Source of the DNA: Streptomyces hydrogenans
GTDB lineage: Bacteria > Actinomycetota > Actinomycetes > Streptomycetales > Streptomycetaceae
Length of the DNA stretch: 64,000 nucleotides
Direction of reading: 5' to 3'
Assembly (NCBI RefSeq): GCF_014656075.1
Contig: NZ_BNBS01000039.1
Span: forward strand, 1 to 64,000
Shown: one piece after another, positions 8,641-16,658 of the stretch
Position numbering within the stretch: the first letter of the stretch is position 1
Layout: every line of letters begins with the position of its first letter
Position numbers and translations under genes: made by a program
The notes under the pieces: generated by a model
The model's input: the letters and a program-made list of their open reading frames with translations, nothing else
What the model was told of the DNA's origin: nothing
The model's database searches: none

Positions 8641-10455
8641 ATGGCAGTGAAGCGCAGCAAGAGCAAGGCGGGGCGGCGGATTCTGGCCGTCGGCGCGGGG
8701 CTGGCGACGGTGGGGGCGCTCGTCGCCGCGATGCCGGCGGGGGCCTCGCAGGACGCGGCCGAGGCCGCGGCGGGCGGGACGAACGGCAAGGGCTGGGGCC
8801 GGATGGTCGACGTCCAGCTGCTGTCCTTCAACGACCTGCACGGCAACCTGGAGCCGCCGACCGGTTCCTCGGCCCGCCTCACGCGGGTCAAGGAGGACGG
8901 CTCGACCGAGACGATCAACAACGTCGGCGGCGCCGAGTACCTGGCCACGCACCTGGAGCAGGCGCGCGCGGGTCACCGGTACTCCATCACGGCCGCGGCC
9001 GGCGACATGATCGGCGCCTCGCCGCTGCTCTCCGGGCTCTTCCACGACGAGCCGACCATCGAGGCGCTCAACGAGATGAAGCTCGACGTGAGCTCGGTGG
9101 GCAACCACGAGTTCGACGAGGGCGCCCGCGAGCTGAGCCGCATCCAGAACGGCGGCTGCCACCCGGTCGAGGGCTGTTTCGAGGAGGGCAAGACCTTCGA
9201 GGGGGCGAACTTCCCCTACCTCGCCGCCAACGTGACGAACGAGAAGAGCGGCAAGCCGCTGCTCGACCCGTACTTCATCTGGGAGAAGGACGGCGTCCGG
9301 ATCGGCTTCATCGGCGTCACGCTCGAAGGCACGGCGAACATCGTCTCCGCCGAGGGCATCAAGGGCCTGAAGTTCGGCGACGAGGTCGAGACGATCAACA
9401 AGTACGCCAAGGTGCTGGAGCGCAAGGGCGTCAAGTCGATCGTCGCGCTGCTCCACGAGGGCGGCATGCCCGCCTCGGGCGCGTACAACTACGACTGCGA
9501 CACCCCGGGCGCCGGCGCGGGCATCTCCGGTCCGATCGTCGACATCGCGAAGAACGTCACCCCGCAGGTCGACGCGCTGATCACCGGTCACACCCACCAG
9601 GCGTACGCGTGCTCCATCCCGGACCCGTCGGGCAAGCCGCGCACGGTCACCTCGGCGGCCTCCTTCGGCCGGCTGTACACCGACACGACGCTCACCTACG
9701 ACCGTCGCACGAAGGACATCGTCCGCACCGCCGTCGCCTCCGCCAACCACGTCGTCACGCGGGACGAGGCGCACGGGAGGATCCACGACCTGATCGAGCG
9801 CTGGAACGTCCTCGCCGCGCCGATCGCGAACCGTCCCGTCGGCCACATCGGCGAGAACATCGAGAACCCCCTCGACGCGGGCGTGTACGAGAAGCCGCTG
9901 GGCAACCTGATCGCCGACGCGCAGCTCGCGGGCATGGCCCCGGCGGACAAGGGCGGCGCCCAGCTCGCGCTGATGAACCCGGGCGGTGTCCGCGCGCCGC
10001 TGACCAAGCGGGACGACGGCGTGGTGACCTACCGTGACGCGTACACGGTCCAGCCGTTCACCAACATGATGACGACGGTCGACCTGACCGGCGCCCAGCT
10101 CGTCACGGCGCTCCAGCAGCAGGTCAGCGGTGCCAACCTGGCCGCCCCGAAGATCCTCCAGGTGTCGAGGAACTTCAGCTACACGCTGGACATGACGAAG
10201 GCGGGCGCCGACCGGATCGTCGTCGGCTCGGTGCGGCTGAACGGTGAGCCGATCGACCCGTCGAAGAGCTACCGGGTCGCGATGAACGAGTTCCTCACGG
10301 GCGGCGGCGACGGCTTCCCGGTCCTCGCCGCCGGCGCGAACAAGCTGGTCGGCGCGTCGGACCTCGACGTCTTCATCGCCTACCTGACGGCCAACTCCTC
10401 GGCCTCCGAGCCGCTCCGGGCCCCGGCGACGAACCGCATCACCGTCATCAAGTAG
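8641..10455 (+). CDS. Secreted bifunctional metallophosphatase/5'-nucleotidase
   Basis: This 604-aa enzyme has an N-terminal signal peptide (RRILAVGAGLATVGALVAAM, cleaved after about residue 36). A calcineurin-like phosphoesterase domain follows, with metal ligands in SFNDLHGNLE, GDMIGASP, VGNHEFDEG and ITGHTHQAY. The C-terminal 5'-nucleotidase domain includes VQPFTNMM and FLTGGGDGFPVL, the substrate-specificity region. It should dephosphorylate extracellular nucleotides to release nucleosides and phosphate. Length fits the UshA-like family. A very strong terminator follows, so it is likely monocistronic. Confidence 0.93.
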   Translation: MAVKRSKSKAGRRILAVGAGLATVGALVAAMPAGASQDAAEAAAGGTNGKGWGRMVDVQLLSFNDLHGNLEPPTGSSARLTRVKEDGSTETINNVGGAEYLATHLEQARAGHRYSITAAAGDMIGASPLLSGLFHDEPTIEALNEMKLDVSSVGNHEFDEGARELSRIQNGGCHPVEGCFEEGKTFEGANFPYLAANVTNEKSGKPLLDPYFIWEKDGVRIGFIGVTLEGTANIVSAEGIKGLKFGDEVETINKYAKVLERKGVKSIVALLHEGGMPASGAYNYDCDTPGAGAGISGPIVDIAKNVTPQVDALITGHTHQAYACSIPDPSGKPRTVTSAASFGRLYTDTTLTYDRRTKDIVRTAVASANHVVTRDEAHGRIHDLIERWNVLAAPIANRPVGHIGENIENPLDAGVYEKPLGNLIADAQLAGMAPADKGGAQLALMNPGGVRAPLTKRDDGVVTYRDAYTVQPFTNMMTTVDLTGAQLVTALQQQVSGANLAAPKILQVSRNFSYTLDMTKAGADRIVVGSVRLNGEPIDPSKSYRVAMNEFLTGGGDGFPVLAAGANKLVGASDLDVFIAYLTANSSASEPLRAPATNRITVIK

Positions 10456-10470
10456 GACCGGTGGTCCCCT

Positions 10471-10515
10471 GAGGGGGCCGTCCCTCCGCCCGTCCGGCGG
10501 AGGGACGGCCCCCTC
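10471..10515 (+). terminator. 20-bp perfect stem terminator
   Basis: Perfect 20-base arms (10471-10490 and 10496-10515) surround a 5-base loop, 16 bases after the nucleotidase stop. CTTCC follows; there is no long T-run, as is usual in Streptomyces. Confidence 0.85.
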
Positions 10516-10572
10516 TTCCGCGCCGGCGGCACCCTGGCGCATATTGACGCGGACCTGTCATTATCCGGTCCC

Positions 10573-11442
10573 ATGGAGCGACGACGCTTTCTCACCGGGG
10601 CCCTCGGGGCCGGAGCCGTACTGCTCGCCGGGGCGCCCGCGGCGCGGGCCGCCGGCGCCGCGGCCGTGGACACGCGCGCCTGGATGGCCGCCCACGGGGA
10701 CGGGACCGCGCTGACGCGGCTCACGATCCCCGGGACGCACGACTCCGGGGCGCGGTTCGGCGGCCCCTGGAGCGAGTGCCAGAACACCACCGTCGCCCAG
10801 CAGCTCGACAGCGGCGTCCGCTTCCTGGACGTGCGGTGCCGGGTCACCGGCGGCTCGTTCGCGATCCACCACGGGGCCTCGTACCAGAACATGATGTTCG
10901 GGGACGTGCTCGTCGCCTGCCGCGACTTCCTCGCCGCGCACCCCTCCGAGACCGTGCTGATGCGGGTCAAGCAGGAGTACTCCGAGGAGTCCGACGCCAC
11001 CTTCCGGGCCGTCTTCGACGACTACCTCGACCGGCGCGGCTGGCGCTCCCTCTTCCGGATCGGCGACGGGCTCCCGCTCCTCGGCGAGGCGCGCGGCCGG
11101 GTCGTGCTGCTCGCCGACAACGCAGGGCTGCCCGGGCTGCGCTGGGCCGACTCCCGGTACTTCGCCGTCCAGGACGACTGGAACGCGCTGCCCGACGCCA
11201 AGTACCCGAAGATCCAGGCCCACTTCCGCGCGGCCGTCGCCTCGCCCGGCCCGCTGTACGTGAACTTCGTCAGCACCTCCGCCTACCTGCCGCCCCGCTG
11301 GAACTCCGACCGGCTCAACCCCTGGGTGCACGGCTTCCTCGACGGCGCCGAGCTGGCCGGCCGCACCGGACTCGGCATCGTGCCCCTCGACTTCCCCGCC
11401 ACCCGCGCCGGGCTCGTGGAGGCGCTGCTGCGGCACAACTGA
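10573..11442 (+). CDS. Phosphatidylinositol-specific phospholipase C, exported
   Basis: The 289-aa protein starts with a twin-arginine signal (MERRRFLTGALGAGAVLLAG). The mature PI-PLC X domain includes RLTIPGTHDSGA, with the first catalytic His, and FLDVRCRVTGGSFAIHHGA, with the second. SETVLMRVKQEY supplies the conserved Lys/Glu region. Bacterial PI-PLC cleaves phosphatidylinositol to diacylglycerol and cyclic inositol phosphate outside the cell. Length matches single-domain bacterial enzymes. It stands alone between a terminator and the DinB gene. Confidence 0.92.
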   Translation: MERRRFLTGALGAGAVLLAGAPAARAAGAAAVDTRAWMAAHGDGTALTRLTIPGTHDSGARFGGPWSECQNTTVAQQLDSGVRFLDVRCRVTGGSFAIHHGASYQNMMFGDVLVACRDFLAAHPSETVLMRVKQEYSEESDATFRAVFDDYLDRRGWRSLFRIGDGLPLLGEARGRVVLLADNAGLPGLRWADSRYFAVQDDWNALPDAKYPKIQAHFRAAVASPGPLYVNFVSTSAYLPPRWNSDRLNPWVHGFLDGAELAGRTGLGIVPLDFPATRAGLVEALLRHN

Positions 11443-11494
11443 GCCCGGGGCCAATTCGCTGGCGCCGGGCCCGGGGCCGTACGAGCATGCCCGC

Positions 11495-12064
11495 ATGCAG
11501 ACCAGCGACACGGACGTACAGCGGTGGACGACCTCCACCGTCCACACCGACATGTGGGCCGACCCCGACGACGACCCCCGCGAGGGCGGCGGCGCGCCGG
11601 TGACCGACGAACGCGGCGCGCTCCTCGACGCCCTGCGCCACTTCCGGCTCACCCTGCGGATGAAGTGCGAGGGGCTGGACGCCGGGCAGCTGGCCCGGCG
11701 CTCCGTCCCGCCCTCCACCATGTCCCTGCTCGGCCTGATCCGGCACATGGCCGAGGACGAGCGGCACTTCCGGCGCCTCGCCGGCGAGGACGCGCCCCGG
11801 GTCTACCGGACCCCGGACGACCGCGAGGCCGAGTGGACCGGCGCCGTCGCCGATCCGGCCGTCGTCGAGGAGGCGTGGGCGCGGTGGCGGGAGGAGGCCG
11901 GACTCACCGACCGGTTCCTCGCCGCCGCCCCCGACCTCGGCGCCCCGCTGCCCGACGGCGGGCAGCTGCGCGAGCTGCTGACCATGCAGATCACCGAGTA
12001 CGCCCGCCACTGCGGTCACGCCGACCTGCTCCGCGAACGCGTCGACGGCCGCGTGGGCCAGTAG
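11495..12064 (+). CDS. DinB family protein (DUF664)
   Basis: This 189-aa protein matches the mini-circle/DUF664 branch of the DinB four-helix-bundle family. SLLGLIRHMAEDERHFRRL contains the first metal-ligand His, and ITEYARHCGHADLLRERVDG contains the C-terminal His pair. Some DinB proteins are mycothiol- or bacillithiol-dependent transferases, but no substrate can be assigned here. The start ATG at 11495 could alternatively be the in-frame ATG about 20 codons later. The gene converges on the cssS gene, with a heptanucleotide repeat in the gap. Confidence 0.85.
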   Translation: MQTSDTDVQRWTTSTVHTDMWADPDDDPREGGGAPVTDERGALLDALRHFRLTLRMKCEGLDAGQLARRSVPPSTMSLLGLIRHMAEDERHFRRLAGEDAPRVYRTPDDREAEWTGAVADPAVVEEAWARWREEAGLTDRFLAAAPDLGAPLPDGGQLRELLTMQITEYARHCGHADLLRERVDGRVGQ

Positions 12065-12073
12065 CGGCGGCCC

Positions 12074-12127
12074 GTCAGCCGTCAGCCGTCAGCCGTCAGC
12101 CGTCAGCCGTCAGCCGTCAGCCGTCAG
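12074..12127. repeat. Heptanucleotide tandem repeat (GTCAGCC)7
   Basis: Seven exact copies of GTCAGCC run from 12074 to 12122, followed by a partial copy. The array fills the convergent gap after the DinB gene and touches the stop codon of the histidine kinase gene. Copy number probably varies between isolates by slippage. Confidence 0.95.
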
Positions 12128-13563
12128 ACCGTCAGCTCCGGTGGCGGGGTCGGGGCGCCCGGGAAGCGGAGGGTCGCGCGGGTGCCGCCGCCGTCCGCGG
12201 GGGAGAGGGCGATCGTGCCGCCGGCCTGCTTGACCGTGCGGGCGACGATCGACAGGCCCAGGCCGGAGCCGGGCAGACTGCGGGCCGAGGGCGAGCGCCA
12301 GAAGCGGTCGAAGACGTGGGGGAGCTCGTCGGGCGCGATGCCCGGACCGTGGTCCCGCACCGTCAGCTCGCCGCGCATCAGCGTGACCTCGACCGTGCCG
12401 CGGGGCGGCGAGAACTTCACCGCGTTGTCCAGCACGTTGACGAGCGCCCGCTCCAGCGCCGCCGGCTCCGCCCGGACGTACCAGGGCGCCAGCTCGGTGG
12501 TGAAGGACAGTTCGGGGCCGCGCAGCCGGGCGCGGTCCAGAGCGGTGCGCAGGACGGTGTGGAGGGGGACGACCTCCAGCGGGCCGGGCCGCACCGCGTC
12601 GGGCCGGGCCAGTTCCTGGAGGTCGCCGATGAGCGCGGCCAGCTCCGTCATCTGGGCCTTCACCGAGGCCATCAGGGCCCGGCGGTCCTCCGGCGGGATC
12701 GCCCGGCCGGTCTCCTCGCTGCGGGCGAGGAGCTCGACGTTGGTGCGCAGGGAGGTGAGGGGGGTGCGCAGCTCGTGGCCGGCGTCGGCGATGAGCTGGG
12801 CCTGCCGGTCCCGGGAGGTCTCCAGCGCCGCCGTCATCTGGTTGAAGGCGCGCGAGAGGCGGGCGATCTCGTCCTCGCCCTCGTCCGGGATCCGTACGGT
12901 CAGGTCCTCCGTGGCCGCCATGTGCTCCACCGCCCCGGTCAGCCGGTTCACCGGCTCCAGGCCGGTCCTGGCCACCCACAGCCCGGCCGCGCCGGCGCCG
13001 ATGACGCCGATGCCGGAGACCAGGAGCAGCACCCAGCCGAGGGCGGAGAGCGAGTTGTCGATCTCGGCGAGCGGGCGGGCCACGGAGACGGCGAGGCCGG
13101 GCGGGTTCGGCTGCGGGTAGGTGTAGACGCGCATCTCGCGCCCGTCGGCGTCCTTCACCGTGTGCAGGACGTACGCGAGCGTGCCGCGGGCCACTGCCAG
13201 GTCGCCCTCGCCGACCGGGAGCGCCGCCTCGCCGGAGGCGCAGACGCCGCCGGCCGAGTCGATGATCTGGACGGTGTACCCGCCGACCGGCGGCGGCTCC
13301 TGGCCCTGCCGGCACAGCGTGAGCAGGTTGCGGACCGCCCCCTGGTCGAGCCGGGTGTTCCGCAGCGCGGAGTCCATCTCGCCCTCCAGCTGGGCCCGGG
13401 TGACGAACCAGCAGGCGGCGGAGACGGCGGCGACGGCGACGGCCACCGCGAAGGCGGTGAGCAGCGCGAGCCGTGAGCGCAGCGGCCGGGAGCGGAACCA
13501 GGCCAGGGGGGTGCGGGGCCGGCGCCGGGGAGCCGGGGCGGGGCCGGGAGCGGGGAGGGTCAC
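12124..13563 (-). CDS. cssS: Sensor histidine kinase, CssS-like
   Basis: The 479-aa membrane kinase has an N-terminal transmembrane helix (RLALLTAFAVAVAVAAVSAA), an extracytoplasmic domain of about 120 residues with paired cysteines, and a second helix near 150. A HAMP linker, a HisKA box (DAGHELRTPLTSLRTNVEL, with the phospho-accepting His) and an HATPase domain (NVLDNAVKFS, DHGPGIA, GSGLGLSIV) follow. Its start overlaps the response-regulator stop by 4 bases, and the HtrA protease gene lies upstream. From memory the pair corresponds to SCO4155-SCO4156, described in S. lividans as the CssRS secretion-stress system. The symbol is transferred on that basis. Confidence 0.85.
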   Translation of the reverse strand: MTLPAPGPAPAPRRRPRTPLAWFRSRPLRSRLALLTAFAVAVAVAAVSAACWFVTRAQLEGEMDSALRNTRLDQGAVRNLLTLCRQGQEPPPVGGYTVQIIDSAGGVCASGEAALPVGEGDLAVARGTLAYVLHTVKDADGREMRVYTYPQPNPPGLAVSVARPLAEIDNSLSALGWVLLLVSGIGVIGAGAAGLWVARTGLEPVNRLTGAVEHMAATEDLTVRIPDEGEDEIARLSRAFNQMTAALETSRDRQAQLIADAGHELRTPLTSLRTNVELLARSEETGRAIPPEDRRALMASVKAQMTELAALIGDLQELARPDAVRPGPLEVVPLHTVLRTALDRARLRGPELSFTTELAPWYVRAEPAALERALVNVLDNAVKFSPPRGTVEVTLMRGELTVRDHGPGIAPDELPHVFDRFWRSPSARSLPGSGLGLSIVARTVKQAGGTIALSPADGGGTRATLRFPGAPTPPPELTV

Positions 13564-14294
13564 TCGGTGCCGCCTCCGCCGCGGAGCACGTACCCGACGC
13601 CGCGCACGGTGTGGACGAGGCGGGGCTCGCCGCCCGCCTCGGTCTTGCGCCGCAGGTACATCACGTACACGTCCAGGGAGTTCGAGCTCGGTTCGAAGTC
13701 GAAGCCCCAGACGGCCTTGAGGATCTGCTCGCGGGTGAGGACCTGCCGGGGGTGGGCGAGGAACATCTCCAGGAGGGTGTACTCGGTGCGGGTCAGTTCG
13801 ACGGGCCGGCCGCCGCGGGTGACCTCGCGGGTCGCCAGGTCCATCCGCAGGTCCTCGAAGGAGAGGACGTCCTCCGGGGCGCCGGGGGCGGCGGCCGGGG
13901 CGGCGTAGGAGCTGCGGCGCAGCAGGGCGCGGATGCGGGCGAAGAGCTCGTCGAGCTCGAAGGGCTTCACGAGGTAGTCGTCGGCGCCCGCGTCGAGGCC
14001 GGTGACGCGGTCGCCGACGGTGTCGCGGGCGGTGAGCATCAGGATGGGCACGGTCGAGCCGGCGGCCCGGATCCGGCGGGCCGCCGTCAGTCCGTCCATG
14101 CGGGGCATCTGCACGTCGAGGACGACGAGGTCGGGGGCGTACGACTCCATGGCGGCGAGCGCGTCGACGCCGTCGACGGCCTCCCGCGTGGCGTAGCCCT
14201 CGAAGGCGAGGGAGCGGCGCAGGGCCTCCCGTACGGCGGGTTCGTCGTCGACGATGAGGATGCGTTCGGATGCGTTCGGCTGCCCGCTGCTCAT
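13560..14294 (-). CDS. cssR: OmpR-type response regulator, CssR-like
   Basis: This 244-aa regulator has a receiver domain (ILIVDDEPAVREALRRSL, phospho-acceptor Asp in LVVLDVQMPRMDG, Lys in YLVKPF) and a C-terminal winged helix (RTEYTLLEMFLAHPRQVLT, VYVMYLRRKTE) of the OmpR/PhoB class. The ATG at 14294 begins MSSGQPNASE; a longer upstream frame overlaps the protease gene and is rejected. It is co-transcribed with the kinase. Three 11-bp direct repeats upstream of the neighbouring htrA gene are its probable binding site. Confidence 0.92.
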   Translation of the reverse strand: MSSGQPNASERILIVDDEPAVREALRRSLAFEGYATREAVDGVDALAAMESYAPDLVVLDVQMPRMDGLTAARRIRAAGSTVPILMLTARDTVGDRVTGLDAGADDYLVKPFELDELFARIRALLRRSSYAAPAAAPGAPEDVLSFEDLRMDLATREVTRGGRPVELTRTEYTLLEMFLAHPRQVLTREQILKAVWGFDFEPSSNSLDVYVMYLRRKTEAGGEPRLVHTVRGVGYVLRGGGGTE

Positions 14295-14314
14295 GGGATC
14301 AGCGTCCCACGCGT

Positions 14315-15406
14315 TCAGCTTCCACCGCCCGAGCGGAGGGCGTCCAGGTCGGCCTTGAGGGTGTTCACCGGGATGGCGAATCCGAGGCCGACGCTGCCGG
14401 CGGTGGAACCGCTCGAAGAACTGGGCGAATACATGGCCGAATTGATCCCGATGATCTCGCCGTTCATATTGATCAGCGCGCCGCCGGAATTCCCCGGGTT
14501 GAGAGAGGCGTCCGTCTGGAGCGCCTTGTAGGTGGTCTTGGAGCTGCCGGTGTCGCCGTTGAACTGCTGTCCGCCGAACTCGAACGGCCAGCCCTGGCGC
14601 GGGTCCCACTGCTGCTGGCCCTGACCCTGGCCCTGGCCGGAGTCGGAGCCCTCGGTGTCCTTCGCCACGGTGACGTCGCGGTCGAGGGCGGAGACGATGC
14701 CGCTGGTGACGGTGCCGGTGAGGCCCTCGGGGGAGCCGATGGCCACGACCTCGTCGCCAACCCGCACCTTGGACGAGTCGCCGAGGGTGGCGGCCTTGAG
14801 GCCCGAGGCGTTCTGGAGCTTGATGAGGGCGAGGTCCTTGTCGGGGTCCTTGCCGACGACGTCCGCCCGGTAGGTCTTGCCGTCGCTGGTCCGCACGGTG
14901 ATCTCGGAGGCGCCGGAGATCACGTGGTTGTTGGTGACGATCTCGCCGTCGCCGGTGATGATCACGCCGGAGCCGGTCGACTCGCCGGAGGTGGAGCTCG
15001 CGGAGATCTCCACGATGGAGGGGGAGACGGCCGCGGCGACCCCGGCGACGGTGCCGGTGCTGCTCGCGGAGACGTTGGTGCCGCTCACCACGGAGGAGGC
15101 GGTGGTGGCGGGGGCGTCCGAGGTCAGCTGCTGGACCAGGGTCGCGGTGCCGCCGCCGATCGCGGCGGCGGCGATGGCCACGGCCGCCATCAGGCCGACA
15201 CCGCGCTTGGCGCGCCGCCGGGAGACGGGCCCGGCGGGCACCGGGCCTGCCGCCGCGTACGCCGGCTCGGCCGGGGGCGGGGTGAAGCCGCCGCCGGACC
15301 CGGACGGCCACACGGTGGTGCCCGGCTCGGTGGTGATCGGCCGCGTCGGCTCGTACGGCGGGCGCGGCGGGTAGTACGGCTGCTGGGGCTGCGTGTGGTC
15401 CGTCAT
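14315..15406 (-). CDS. HtrA/DegP-like serine protease without PDZ domain
   Basis: The 363-aa protein has a Pro/Tyr-rich cytoplasmic N-terminus (1-65), one transmembrane helix (about 70-90) and an extracellular trypsin-like domain. The catalytic triad is visible as His161 (TNNHVI), Asp191 (DLALIK) and Ser307 (PGNSGG). A Gly/Gln-rich linker around 256-267 is inserted before the Ser region. The protein ends 56 residues after Ser307, so the PDZ domain usual in HtrA is missing. It should degrade or refold misfolded secreted proteins at the membrane. It lies immediately upstream of cssRS and carries 11-bp direct repeats in its promoter. Confidence 0.9.
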   Translation of the reverse strand: MTDHTQPQQPYYPPRPPYEPTRPITTEPGTTVWPSGSGGGFTPPPAEPAYAAAGPVPAGPVSRRRAKRGVGLMAAVAIAAAAIGGGTATLVQQLTSDAPATTASSVVSGTNVSASSTGTVAGVAAAVSPSIVEISASSTSGESTGSGVIITGDGEIVTNNHVISGASEITVRTSDGKTYRADVVGKDPDKDLALIKLQNASGLKAATLGDSSKVRVGDEVVAIGSPEGLTGTVTSGIVSALDRDVTVAKDTEGSDSGQGQGQGQQQWDPRQGWPFEFGGQQFNGDTGSSKTTYKALQTDASLNPGNSGGALINMNGEIIGINSAMYSPSSSSGSTAGSVGLGFAIPVNTLKADLDALRSGGGS

Positions 15407-15430
15407 GGCAATGACTGTCGGCCCGCGAGA

Positions 15431-15463
15431 TGAGAACGGTCTGAGGACCGGCTGAGAAGCCCG
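15431..15463. promoter_or_regulatory. Three 11-bp direct repeats, probable response-regulator site
   Basis: TGAGAACGGTC, TGAGGACCGGC and TGAGAAGCCCG follow one another without gaps, 25 bases upstream of the htrA start. Eleven-base periodic direct repeats are the classic binding pattern of OmpR/PhoB regulators, and a cssR-like gene is adjacent. Confidence 0.65.
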
Positions 15464-15511
15464 ACAGAACCCTGTATGCCCGAAATAAAGACCGGTGCGG
15501 GGGTGGGTCGG

Positions 15512-15538
15512 CCGTCGGGGGCGGTCGGCCCCCGACGG
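15512..15538 (-). terminator. LacI gene terminator hairpin
   Basis: Eleven-base perfect arms (15512-15522, 15528-15538) flank a 5-base loop, 25 bases past the LacI-family stop on the minus strand. It separates that gene from the htrA promoter. Confidence 0.75.
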
Positions 15539-15563
15539 GCCAGTGGCAGGCCGCCCCGACGGG

Positions 15564-16586
15564 TCAGTGGCAGCCGCAGGAGCGGCGGACGACCAGGGCC
15601 GAGGGGAACTGCTTGACGCGCTCGCGGCGGGAGCCGTTGACCCGGACGGCGTCGTCGAGGACGAGGTCGACGGCGGCCCGGGCCATCGCCGGGCGGTCGG
15701 AGAAGACGGTGGTCAGCGGCGGGTCGGTGAGCGCCGCTTCCTTCACGTCGTCGAAGCCCGCCACGGCCAGCTCGGTCGGCACGTCGATGCGCAGCTCGCG
15801 GGCGGCCCGCAGCACGCCGAACGCCTGGTCGTCGGTGGAGCAGAAGATGGCCGGCGGCCTGTCCGGGCCGGCCAGCAGCTTCAGGGCCACCTGGTAGGCG
15901 TCGTAGCGGTTGTACGGGGCCTCGAAGAGCCGGCCCTCGGTGGAGCGGCCGGCCTCCTGCATGGCGCGCCGCCAGCCCTCGACGTGGTCGGCGACCGGGT
16001 CGCCGACGGCGGGGGTGTTGGGGACGCCGCCGAGGCACGCCACGTACGGGTGGCCGTGCTCCAGGAGGTGCCGGGTGGCGAGCTGGGCGCCGCCGATGTC
16101 GTCGGTGACGACGGCGACGTCGTCGATCGCCTCGGGCCGCTCGTGCAGCAGCACCACGCGCGCGTCCCACGCCTCGATCTCGCTCGCGGCCTGCTCGCTC
16201 ATGCCCTGGCTGACGAGGATCAGCCCGGAGACCCGCATGCCGAGGAAGGCCCGCAGATAGTGGATCTCGCGCTCGGTGCGGTAGTCGGAGTTGCCGACCA
16301 GGACCATCTTCCCGCGCTCGGCGGCGGCCTGTTCGACCGCGTGCGCCATCTCCGCGAAGAAGGGCTGGCGCGCGTCCGGGACGATCATGCCTATGAGGTC
16401 GGTGCGGCGGGACGCCATCGCCTGGGCCACCCGGTCGGGCCGGTAGCCCAGCTCCTTGATGGCGGCGAGGACACGCTCGCGCGTGGCCGGGGCGACCGGC
16501 CGGGGTCCGTTGTTGATGACGTAACTCACGACCGCCGTCGAAGTACCCGCCAGTCGCGCTACGTCATCCCGCGTCACCTTGGCCAC
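15564..16586 (-). CDS. LacI family transcriptional regulator
   Basis: The 340-aa protein has an N-terminal LacI helix-turn-helix and hinge (VTRDDVARLAGTSTAVVSYV, then ERVLAAIKELGYRPD) and a periplasmic-binding-protein-like sensor domain (DLIGMIVPDARQPFFAEM, STDDQAFGVLRAARELRI, ELAVAGFDDV). It ends in an unusual SCGCH tail. No sugar transporter is next to it, so the ligand is unknown. A near-palindrome 27 bases upstream may be an autoregulatory operator. The regulon could be remote; it is conserved between htrA and glnR in related genomes from memory. Confidence 0.92.
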   Translation of the reverse strand: MAKVTRDDVARLAGTSTAVVSYVINNGPRPVAPATRERVLAAIKELGYRPDRVAQAMASRRTDLIGMIVPDARQPFFAEMAHAVEQAAAERGKMVLVGNSDYRTEREIHYLRAFLGMRVSGLILVSQGMSEQAASEIEAWDARVVLLHERPEAIDDVAVVTDDIGGAQLATRHLLEHGHPYVACLGGVPNTPAVGDPVADHVEGWRRAMQEAGRSTEGRLFEAPYNRYDAYQVALKLLAGPDRPPAIFCSTDDQAFGVLRAARELRIDVPTELAVAGFDDVKEAALTDPPLTTVFSDRPAMARAAVDLVLDDAVRVNGSRRERVKQFPSALVVRRSCGCH

Positions 16587-16612
16587 GCGCGGAAGTCTAC
16601 GCGGGGTGACCT

Positions 16613-16626
16613 ACCTACCGGCAGGT
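16613..16626. promoter_or_regulatory. Near-palindrome upstream of LacI gene
   Basis: ACCTACCGGCAGGT pairs in six of seven positions with a CCGG centre and lies 27 bases upstream of the regulator start. LacI operators are typically centred on a CpG palindrome, so autoregulation is plausible. Confidence 0.4.
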
Positions 16627-16658
16627 CGCACTGTGGCATACGCCACGTTACCGTCCCC

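Noticed and set aside
8317..10542. Long minus-strand frame opposite the 5'-nucleotidase
   Set aside because: It is antisense to a strongly supported secreted enzyme, with low-complexity Arg/Val product and no ribosome site.
12110..13315. Second minus-strand frame overlapping cssS
   Set aside because: It is an out-of-frame shadow made of Arg/Pro/Gly, whereas the cssS frame shows HAMP, HisKA and HATPase motifs.
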